A stretch of 32,576 nucleotides of DNA, taken from NCBI GenBank assembly GCA_021848025.1, contig JAJZND010000022.1, positions 1 to 32,576 on the forward strand, written 5' to 3'. Position 1 is the stretch's first letter; each line of letters begins with the position of its first letter. The position numbers and the translations under genes are program-made. Under the pieces are notes generated by a model, which was not told where the DNA came from, searched no databases, and saw nothing but the letters and a program-made list of their open reading frames with translations. Shown here in pieces: positions 9,824 to 17,643 of this stretch. Source of the stretch: Microcaldota archaeon (GTDB lineage: Archaea; Micrarchaeota; Micrarchaeia; Micrarchaeales; CABMGC01).

Positions 9824-10828
9824 TTATTTCCTGTCTTTGACAGCTTCATAATTCTCTATTTTTGTTGAACGGTCATACAAGTACGCAAATCTCTTTGCCG
9901 CGTCTTTGAAATTTATCCTTGTTATATGTTCACTTTTCTTGTTTATTATATTGAATGGTGGTATCTTGTAAGCTACATGATCATCCATGAGAAACCTCTC
10001 ATGCTGCTCTATAGCATCACTTTCATTCATTATTCTCGTCTCAAGATCTACGCCAGGAATAGTAAGTTCTTTCCTGAAATCCTTCACATCTTCAGAGAAA
10101 TGCGAATCCATCATTTCTACTGAAGTGAGTATCGTTATTTTCTTGAAATTATGTATGCTGGGCATGCAGAAACGGTATAGATTTGAAAGTGCAGTAGAGT
10201 TGAAATGCTTATCTATTATACGTAGGTGCCCTCCCATGCCGGGAAAGAGCCTGTCCTGCAATGCCATATAGTTGGCAAAAGGCCGAGAAGGATCTATAGA
10301 GAGCATGGTAACGCCTTTAGCGGCCTTGGCAACATGGCTTCTTATAAGATACTCTATATAAAGGCTCGCGGATAAAGAAACGGCTGCGCCTAAGTATGGC
10401 GCGTATATGTAGATGCTGGCTAATTCTGCAAAAAGGCTTTCGGATGCAATATAAAAGAGGAGCACATAAACCAGTGTAAGGCCGGCGTGCAGGAATGTGT
10501 ACTTGCTGGTGTCCCTTCCCGGCCTTTCTTTCCGATTTATCAGCAAAAAGAATGAAATCCCGGTAAGCATCAGCGAGACAATGAATATAACATAAGATTC
10601 AGTAAGGCTTATCCCTATAATCTGCAGCTGGGCCGTGATAGGCTGTATCAAAGGTATCACGTTGCCTATGTTGGGCGATACTTGCAATGACGCGCCAAGT
10701 CCAATGCCATATAAAAGCGAGAGCGTTCTCAGCAGATATACTGAGCCGAAAATCAGAAGCAGTGAAGCTATATATAACACCAAATAAGCAACTGACGCTC
10801 TGGATCTGATCTTGTCATTTTCCACCAT
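9824..10828 (-). CDS. Membrane protein with N-terminal TM region and C-terminal PLD-like domain
   Basis: 334 aa; several hydrophobic segments in the first ~170 aa, then a soluble domain with ITILTSVEMMDSHFSEDVKDF...EQHERFLMDDHVAYKIPPFNIINKKSEHI; HxRx4D resembles a degenerate PLD HKD / MIT_C-like motif. Confidence 0.65.
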   Translation of the reverse strand: MVENDKIRSRASVAYLVLYIASLLLIFGSVYLLRTLSLLYGIGLGASLQVSPNIGNVIPLIQPITAQLQIIGISLTESYVIFIVSLMLTGISFFLLINRKERPGRDTSKYTFLHAGLTLVYVLLFYIASESLFAELASIYIYAPYLGAAVSLSASLYIEYLIRSHVAKAAKGVTMLSIDPSRPFANYMALQDRLFPGMGGHLRIIDKHFNSTALSNLYRFCMPSIHNFKKITILTSVEMMDSHFSEDVKDFRKELTIPGVDLETRIMNESDAIEQHERFLMDDHVAYKIPPFNIINKKSEHITRINFKDAAKRFAYLYDRSTKIENYEAVKDRK

Positions 10829-10984
10829 ATAATTACTAATTGCCAGGAAACGTTATTAGCACTTAGCTCTACAGGCTTGGTAACTGCTTTTTCATTCGGA
10901 TAAGAAAAATGTCTCAATCGCATACCGTGCAGTGCTAGCGATATAATTGAAAATATTTTTAACGTTTTTCATTCAATTAAACAT

Positions 10985-11938
10985 GTGCACTTAAAGAATC
11001 AAAGAGCCGGAAAGCAGGAGAAAACCCAGTCTGCCATGGAATATCTGATGACATACGGGTGGGCTCTGCTGCTAATTATAATAGTTATTGCCATCATGTA
11101 CGAGATAGGCTTATTTAATTACGTGTATATAGAGCCGAGGGAGCCTCCGGGCTCATGCCAGGTAGTAAGGCCAAATGGGCCAGGGTCCACAGTACCTATA
11201 GCAATGGTGGGGAATTGCGGCAGGGCCCTGCCAGAATGGGTGATGGGATCTAAAGGCGCAGGCGATTTTGTGATAGTGCGTGGCTCAAATGAATCTTCCA
11301 GCATGTTAAATATAGAGGGAAATAACATAACTATCTCCGCATGGGTTCTTATTTCCGGCTCGCCATACCATGATATAATAGATAAAGAAGGCCAGTACGG
11401 CATGAAAATAGATTACAACAACTACCCTCATGCATGCACTCCGAGCGGCAATACCGGGTTGTGCCTAGAGTGGGATACTTCAAATAACTGGGCTGGAAAT
11501 AGCTTTCCCATACCTTCCGGAACCTTTGGAAAATGGATGTTCCTTGCAGTCACGATGTCCGGTTCGAAGAAATATTGGTATGCGAACGGTGTGCAGATTG
11601 GAAACATTACCGTTACCGGTGGCCTCACGTATTCGGATGCCAATTTCACAATAGGTGCCATTTCCAACGACTTTAGCGGATACGGTGAAGCAGAATGGTT
11701 TAATGGCACCATCTCAAATGTGCAAGTATACAACTCAACGCTGACTCCTGGAGACATACAGGTTCTGTATAATGAGGGGATTAACGGTGCCCCCATAAAT
11801 TTACAGTCTCTCGTAGGATGGTGGCCTCTTGATGGAAATGCCAATGACTCAAGCGGAGACAACCTTAATGGATATGTATATAACTCGTATTTCTCTAATG
11901 CATGGGTAAACCGGTACCCGCTCATAGGCGCGCCGTGA
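10985..11938 (+). CDS. Class III signal peptide (type IV pilin-like) protein with LamG/concanavalin-A-like domain
   Basis: 317 aa: KTQSAMEYLMTYGWALLLIIIVIAIMYEIGLF (archaeal class III signal peptide) followed by Con-A/LamG-like sequence (NITISAWVLIS..., WMFLAVTMSGSKKYWYANGVQIG, NGTISNVQVYNSTLTPGDIQVLYNEG, LVGWWPLDGNANDSSGDNLNG). Start at GTG 10985 is uncertain. Confidence 0.82.
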   Translation: MHLKNQRAGKQEKTQSAMEYLMTYGWALLLIIIVIAIMYEIGLFNYVYIEPREPPGSCQVVRPNGPGSTVPIAMVGNCGRALPEWVMGSKGAGDFVIVRGSNESSSMLNIEGNNITISAWVLISGSPYHDIIDKEGQYGMKIDYNNYPHACTPSGNTGLCLEWDTSNNWAGNSFPIPSGTFGKWMFLAVTMSGSKKYWYANGVQIGNITVTGGLTYSDANFTIGAISNDFSGYGEAEWFNGTISNVQVYNSTLTPGDIQVLYNEGINGAPINLQSLVGWWPLDGNANDSSGDNLNGYVYNSYFSNAWVNRYPLIGAP

Positions 11939-11941
11939 GGT

Positions 11942-13276
11942 TCAATATCTGCGGCTATCCCTGCGTCCTCCGCGCCGTTTGTTTCCCCAATTATTCCTAT
12001 AGCCTCGATTTTCGTTCCTTTTTATAGGCCTGAAGCCATTTCCCGGCCTATTATCATAGCCTCTGCTCCTATTGTCATAACCGCCGCTGCTTCTAAACCC
12101 CTCCCTGTTCCTGCTTCTAAAGAGGGATATGTGCTGGAAAGGCGAGGTATCCAACCCTATCTTCTCCATATGTATATTGGCTATATACTCCAAATCCTTC
12201 ACATTCTCTATCTGGCTTGTGGATGCAATAGTAAAGGATCTGCCATCAGCGTCCATCCTGGCAGATCTGCCTACCCTGTGTATATAAGTGTGTGGATCAT
12301 CAGGGATATCAAAACTTATTATGTCGGATATGCCTGAGATATCTATGCCTCTCGCTGCTACATTGGTGGCTATGAGAAATCTTTTGCTTGTCTTAAATTC
12401 CCTTAATGAGTGCTCTCTTTTAGCCTGAGTAAGCCCGCCATGTATTTCAGCTACATCAAATCCCTGCCTGCGCATTTCATCGTAAAGCGCACTAGCCGCG
12501 AACTTCGTCTGCACAAATATTATCGCCTTCTTTGGATTATACTGCTTAATATAAGCCAGGAGAGCTGCAAATTTGAGCCTGTTGTCTACTACTGTATAAT
12601 AATGCTTTATCTTGGTAACAACCAATTCGTCGTCACTACCAACCTTTATTATCGATATATCGTGCATGTGCCTCCTTGCCACGGTTATAATTTTTTCAGG
12701 CATTGTTGCGGAGAAGAGCAGCGTCTGTTTGGTTTTTGGCGTCTGGGAAAGTATAAATTCTATGTCCTCTATGAAACCCATGTCAAACATTGTGTCTGCT
12801 TCATCAAGAACCAGGAACCTTATCTTATTCAGATTTAGCGCCCTCCGCTCCATAAGATCTATTATTCTGCCAGGAGTTCCTATCACTATATTCGGATTCC
12901 TGCTAAGCGCCTGCATCTGCACGTTTATAGATGCTCCGCCATAGACTACTACTGCATTCCTGCCGCTTCCATGCCTTAATTTGTTTGCAACTTCTGCTAT
13001 CTGAAGCGCAAGTTCCCTAGTGGGCACTATTATCAATGCTTCAGTATCATTTCCGTTAGCACCCATCTGCCTTATCGGTATCAGGAATGCGGCGGTTTTG
13101 CCTGTACCAGTCTTTGCCCTGACTATCACGTCCTTTCCCTGTAGGGCTACCGGTATGACCTGTTCTTGTACTTCTGTAGAGTTTATAAAATTCATTCTCT
13201 TTAGCGCCTCGACTAGCGAGGTATCTAGATTCATCTCTGAAAACGGCTTCAATTTAGCACCTGTGTATGGAAGCAA
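11942..13276 (-). CDS. DEAD-box RNA helicase with RG-rich C-terminal tail
   Basis: 444 aa: AKTGTGKTAAFLIP, PTRELALQIA, TPGRIIDLM, VLDEADTMFDMGF, LFSATMP, ARGIDI, HRVGRSAR; C-terminal GYDNRSRGYDNRPGNGFRP...NKRRGGRRDSRRY. The start at 13276 is TTG. Confidence 0.95.
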   Translation of the reverse strand: MLPYTGAKLKPFSEMNLDTSLVEALKRMNFINSTEVQEQVIPVALQGKDVIVRAKTGTGKTAAFLIPIRQMGANGNDTEALIIVPTRELALQIAEVANKLRHGSGRNAVVVYGGASINVQMQALSRNPNIVIGTPGRIIDLMERRALNLNKIRFLVLDEADTMFDMGFIEDIEFILSQTPKTKQTLLFSATMPEKIITVARRHMHDISIIKVGSDDELVVTKIKHYYTVVDNRLKFAALLAYIKQYNPKKAIIFVQTKFAASALYDEMRRQGFDVAEIHGGLTQAKREHSLREFKTSKRFLIATNVAARGIDISGISDIISFDIPDDPHTYIHRVGRSARMDADGRSFTIASTSQIENVKDLEYIANIHMEKIGLDTSPFQHISLFRSRNREGFRSSGGYDNRSRGYDNRPGNGFRPIKRNENRGYRNNWGNKRRGGRRDSRRY

Positions 13277-13298
13277 AAGAAGTAGTATGCACAGATTT

Positions 13299-13311
13299 TC
13301 TTATAAAAATC
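13299..13311 (-). promoter_or_regulatory. Box-A-like promoter for the DEAD-box helicase
   Basis: Minus-strand TTTTTATAAG (plus CTTATAAAAA, 13300-13309) about 25-33 bp upstream of the TTG start at 13276, compatible with a nearly leaderless transcript. Confidence 0.45.
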
Positions 13312-13455
13312 AACTATCTAAGCCAACTTTTTAGTCCAGTTGTATTGTACTACTGCATCTGCTTTTAATAATGTTATAATTACTCAGATATTTAAAGGCT
13401 TCTGAAAGCGTTCTGTTGCATAATCAATGTCTCACCATATATCATGGCGTTCAAG

Positions 13456-13806
13456 TCACTTCCTTGCTATGTGGAAAAACCTATCCAGCTCTTCATGGTA
13501 TGCCTGTCTGGTTTTGTCATCGAGGTAGGAATGGTTTACGGGGCGTCTTAGCTTCACTATGTTTCTTATGTCACCTGCAATGTCCATATCTGGCATGTAA
13601 GCCGAGAGTGAAATCAAGAGCTTTTCTGCAGATCTGAATCCATTAGAAGGTAACTCCCGGTATCTTGAAATTGCACGTGCTCCTCCCTGGGTCCTGGTGG
13701 CACCTTGCAAATCATTCCGTGAGCCAGGCATTTCCCGTTCAGCCTTTTTATCCGAAGTCCATCGGCTAGAGCCATCATGGTGTTTTTCCCATGTTAAGTT
13801 CAACAT
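13456..13806 (-). CDS. Hypothetical protein
   Basis: 116 aa ORF filling the space between the helicase and the radical SAM gene; C-terminal half (FRSAEKLLISLSAYMPDMDIAGDIRNIVKLRRPVNHSYLDDKTRQAYHEELDRFFHIARK) looks protein-like. No family recognised. Confidence 0.4.
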   Translation of the reverse strand: MLNLTWEKHHDGSSRWTSDKKAEREMPGSRNDLQGATRTQGGARAISRYRELPSNGFRSAEKLLISLSAYMPDMDIAGDIRNIVKLRRPVNHSYLDDKTRQAYHEELDRFFHIARK

Positions 13807-13876
13807 CCCATTATCTGAACCTGTAGCAGTAGCTAAACTCTATAAGTTTATCCTCAATCCCTTCAGCAGCGAGCCT

Positions 13877-14935
13877 TCAAAGGAAGAGCCTGTGCGCGCT
13901 TCCCAGGATGGTCTGATATGCTTCACACGAGGTCCAGTGTTGCGGATCCTTGCCCTGGGCTATAATCCTCCTTGCTGCTGCTGCTCGTTCGCCATTCCAT
14001 GCCTTTGAGAGATCAAAGTCAATCTCCCTAAGGTTGGCTATCTTATAATCCCACATTATCGAGGGATATATGTTGCCCCAGTTGTCCAGAAAAAAGGACG
14101 AATCCATGCTCCTGCATCTCATAGGCGCCTTCGAGGTATCAGCAAACCGTATAAGATTCCTTAAGAAAGATGCCTCTATGACTTCTTCAGGATTAAGGCT
14201 GAATACCCTGCCAGAATATGCAAAGTTCAGATCCTTCAGCGCTGCCTCTTTATCAGCCACTATTTTCGCGCCTTCATTCCTGTAATATGCTCCTGAGATC
14301 TGTGCAAGGTTTATGTGGAAATCGTTGAGTGTCAACCCGGGAACGTCACGCTTCACTTTATTGTATGTCTCCTCGAAGCTTCCATTGTTCATGGTGCTTA
14401 TGGTGTAGCCGAAGACAACTCCCAGGTTCTTGTATTCCTTGGAGAGATTCCGTATGGCCCTAAATAGGCTTAGTGCCCTGTCGTAATTTCCAGGAACGCC
14501 TCTTATTTTGTCATGCAGCTCACTGTACCCGTCAAGGCTTACTGTTATGGTGATTTTAGGGACTCCAAGCAGAGCCATCTCCCTGAGGTTGTCTATTATC
14601 TTGCCTTCCCTGCATAGTGAGTTTGTAGGTATTGTGACCAGATAAAGTCCCTTCCAGTTTTCCTTAAAGGCCCTTACTATTTCAACAATATCCTGCCTAA
14701 GGAAAGGTTCTCCGCCGGTAATGCTTACCCACCTGAAATAAGGGTTCTTCTGCGCAAATGTGCGTATCTCTTCCAAGCTAAGCTCGTTCGAAGGCTTGAG
14801 CTGCCAGATGTTGCATGTAAGGCATCTGCTCTGGCAGTTCATGGTTATCGCAAACGTCAGCTTATAAGGCTTGTCAAGCGCAGCGAAATTGCTTTTCAAG
14901 GCCTCATAGGCCAGCCCGAAGGGTTTGCTGTCCAT
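13877..14935 (-). CDS. Radical SAM protein
   Basis: 352 aa: LTFAITMNCQSRCLTCNIWQL (CxxxCxxC), WVSITGGEPFLRQDIVEIV, later MRCRSMDSSFFLDNWGNIYPSIMW...WTSCEAYQTIL suggesting extra C-terminal Cys ligands. Confidence 0.9.
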   Translation of the reverse strand: MDSKPFGLAYEALKSNFAALDKPYKLTFAITMNCQSRCLTCNIWQLKPSNELSLEEIRTFAQKNPYFRWVSITGGEPFLRQDIVEIVRAFKENWKGLYLVTIPTNSLCREGKIIDNLREMALLGVPKITITVSLDGYSELHDKIRGVPGNYDRALSLFRAIRNLSKEYKNLGVVFGYTISTMNNGSFEETYNKVKRDVPGLTLNDFHINLAQISGAYYRNEGAKIVADKEAALKDLNFAYSGRVFSLNPEEVIEASFLRNLIRFADTSKAPMRCRSMDSSFFLDNWGNIYPSIMWDYKIANLREIDFDLSKAWNGERAAAARRIIAQGKDPQHWTSCEAYQTILGSAHRLFL

Positions 14936-14981
14936 ATACTAAGTTATCTTAGATGTAATGAGATATAATAAGATTTCGCAT

Positions 14982-15902
14982 TTATTGCTTCTCAAGTGCC
15001 CTGGCTACGCCTTTTGCTATCTCCAGGCCTGCCTCATGCGCAGCCTCAGCGGTAGATGCGCCGATATGCGGGGTTATTATTAAATTAGAATTATTTCTGG
15101 CATACTCTACAATAAGAAGGTCCTTTTCAGATAACGGTTCGTCTGCAAATACGTCTATCGCCGCACCATTTATCTTGCCGCTCTTTAGTGCCTCTATAAG
15201 CGCTGTGTTATCTATCAGGCCTGCCCTTGCAGTGTTTATCAGAAGTGCATTTCTCTTCATGAGCTCAAATTCGTGTTTGCCGATTAGGCCGGTACTTTCC
15301 CCGGTTAGAACCGCATGCAAAGTTATAATGTCAGAATTTTTTAGGAGAGACTCGAGATCCACAAGTTTCGCATCATTGCTGCTCTTTACATATGGATCAT
15401 AGGCTATGATCTTCATTCCAAAGGCTTTTGCATACTCTGCTACCTTGCTTCCTATCCTGCCTATGCCTATTATGCCGAGTGTCTTCCCATCCAGCTGCTC
15501 ACCGATAAATCGGTATCTTTCCCACTTACCTTCAGAGACACTTAAGTATGCCCATGGTATCTTTCTTGAGAGGCTTAGCATAAGTGCCATTGTGTGCTCT
15601 GCAGTTGGAATTGTATGCGTTCCATGGAGATTTATTATCCTGATTCCCATTTCCCTGGCATAATCTGTATCTATATGGTTCAGGCCAGTGGTGGCAGAGC
15701 CTATAATCCTGAGTCTTTTAGCCCTGGCAAGCATCTTCTTGTCAAGATGAGTTTCTATCCTTACAATTATTGCATCGAAATCAGCTATCTTTTCTGCAAG
15801 CTCCTCTTTTCCCATCCTCTTCGCTACAACATCTCCGCAGCTTTCCAATATTCTTACAGCATCGCCATCAAAGTATTCTGGCTCAGTCACAAGTATCTTC
15901 AT
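14982..15902 (-). CDS. D-isomer-specific 2-hydroxyacid dehydrogenase, SerA-like (short form)
   Basis: 306 aa: LDGKTLGIIGIGRIGSKVAEYAKAFGMKIIAYDPY (NAD-binding), NTARAGLIDNTALIEALKSGKINGAAIDVFADEPL, ITPHIGASTAEA. Confidence 0.9.
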   Translation of the reverse strand: MKILVTEPEYFDGDAVRILESCGDVVAKRMGKEELAEKIADFDAIIVRIETHLDKKMLARAKRLRIIGSATTGLNHIDTDYAREMGIRIINLHGTHTIPTAEHTMALMLSLSRKIPWAYLSVSEGKWERYRFIGEQLDGKTLGIIGIGRIGSKVAEYAKAFGMKIIAYDPYVKSSNDAKLVDLESLLKNSDIITLHAVLTGESTGLIGKHEFELMKRNALLINTARAGLIDNTALIEALKSGKINGAAIDVFADEPLSEKDLLIVEYARNNSNLIITPHIGASTAEAAHEAGLEIAKGVARALEKQ

Positions 15903-16254
15903 AATTACACCTTAACCCTGCTACATGCGTAAAGCAGGATTTGCTGCTTCCTGCATCTACATTACAGGAATACATCCTAAGCATTTATATGCCACCTATA
16001 CTGGCAGATAACCGCATAGCCATCCGTCAAACCATTGAGAAAGCAGTATATATCTCATTATTCACAATATGATATGTGAAGGCAGGCAAGTGTTTAGCTG
16101 TTAATAATCTGCTTACCGCATGCCGTCTTCCGGCGTCTTCGGATGCCTCTTCCTCCACCCGGTGTTCAGGGTGTAAACATGAGGGATAGTAGCGTGAGAT
16201 TGAAGTGTTAGGTCTGTTAAGTGCCTTTCGCAGCTTTCTTCTCTGTTTTTGCCA

Positions 16255-17628
16255 TTAGATTATGCCGAAGAGATATGCGCTCGCATGGCTTATTATGTTG
16301 ATAAGTGCATTCGGATATACGCCAAAGAAGAGAGTCGCGAAAATGCAGGCAATCAGCACTACCTGCAATCCTAATTCCATTTCCAGTTTCCTTTCGTTCT
16401 GCTTTCCAGTGTATGCTGCAAGTATGGGCCTTGCATAATAGTAGATTGAGATCACGCTGTTGATTATTCCGAGTATGGCTAGCACAAGCAGCCCGGAGTT
16501 TATAGCACTTAAGAAAAGGAGGAATTTGCCCACGAAACCTGTTGTCAGAGGCAGGCCCACCAGGGAAAGCATGAGCAGGGCCATAGCGAATGCGGCAAAC
16601 CTGTTCTCGCCATTCAATCCTATCAGGTCATCGATGCTGCTCCTGTTATTCTTCTCAAGCCAGGCAATAATGCCCAGTAAGCCTATGAAGATGAATGCGT
16701 GCGCAAATATCTGGAAAAGGGATCCTGTAATGCCGAGCTGGGAACGCGTAGCAATGCCTATTAAAATGTATCCCGCCTGCGAGATCGAAGAGTACGCCAT
16801 CATCCGCTTAAGATTCGTCTGCTTCAGGGCCACTATATTTCCATAGAACATAGTAAGGATGCAGAGCGCGGCCACCACTAAAAAGGCAGAACCATATCCG
16901 ACAAATACCAGTATCAGCACTTGTATAAGTGCGGCGAAGCCCAGCTTCTTATTCACACCGCCCAGCATTCCAGTGACATATGCGTCTGAGCCCTGGTACA
17001 CGTCAGGCACTAATACATTGAATGGGAACATTGAAGTTTCAAAGCCCAGTGCAATTATAAAAAGAACCGAAGCAAACATCATTATACTGTTCTTGCCGTG
17101 TTGCATGATTGACAGGCTGTTTGTTCCTCCATAAACAAGAACAATGGCGAGCGAGAGCATCGCTATCGCTATGGATGACATTATGAAGAATTTCGCAGAA
17201 GCCTCAAGGCTCTTTTTCGATAGCAATATGACAAAGACAGTAGGTATGGATGCTAGCTCAAGGCCGATAAAGATGCTTATAAGCGAGTTGGAGAGTGAAA
17301 CGGTAAACATTCCGATAAGCACAAAGCTGGCAAGAACGGAGAAATCGCCGTAATTGCGCGAGTATTCGAATGCAAGTATGTTTACAAGCAGCATCGATGC
17401 AGTGAAGAGTATTGAAAAGAAGAGCCCGTATGGATTAATGCTAACCAGATGAAATTCGGTGAAATTCCCATAAGCCACGCCGGTATATCCCAATACTATG
17501 CCTATAAGGCCCATGGCTATGATGTTGACTGCAAGCTGTGCCTTCTTTCTCCCAAGGAGCCTTACAGCAAGGTTTCCCAGCACAAGAAGAGCGCAGAGAA
17601 ATGCAAATACATAAAATATAAGCACCAT
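16255..17628 (-). CDS. nuoN: NADH-quinone oxidoreductase-like subunit N
   Basis: 457 aa polytopic; FPFNVLVPDVYQGSDAYVTGML, NLKRMMAYSSISQAGYILIG, MALLMLSLVGLPLTTGFVGKFLLF, LGIINSVISIYYYARPI: NuoN signatures. Confidence 0.9.
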   Translation of the reverse strand: MVLIFYVFAFLCALLVLGNLAVRLLGRKKAQLAVNIIAMGLIGIVLGYTGVAYGNFTEFHLVSINPYGLFFSILFTASMLLVNILAFEYSRNYGDFSVLASFVLIGMFTVSLSNSLISIFIGLELASIPTVFVILLSKKSLEASAKFFIMSSIAIAMLSLAIVLVYGGTNSLSIMQHGKNSIMMFASVLFIIALGFETSMFPFNVLVPDVYQGSDAYVTGMLGGVNKKLGFAALIQVLILVFVGYGSAFLVVAALCILTMFYGNIVALKQTNLKRMMAYSSISQAGYILIGIATRSQLGITGSLFQIFAHAFIFIGLLGIIAWLEKNNRSSIDDLIGLNGENRFAAFAMALLMLSLVGLPLTTGFVGKFLLFLSAINSGLLVLAILGIINSVISIYYYARPILAAYTGKQNERKLEMELGLQVVLIACIFATLFFGVYPNALINIISHASAYLFGII

Positions 17629-17643
17629 ATTTCCACATCAAAG

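Noticed and set aside
15903-16254. SRP RNA, RNase P RNA or tRNA in the long intergenic gap
   Set aside because: I looked for the conserved SRP helix 8 and RNase P P4-type sequences and found no convincing match; kept only as an uncharacterised structured region.
16217-16255. 12-codon ORF MAKTEKKAAKGT starting at the nuoN stop (TAATG overlap)
   Set aside because: Too short to support as a gene without conservation or peptide data.
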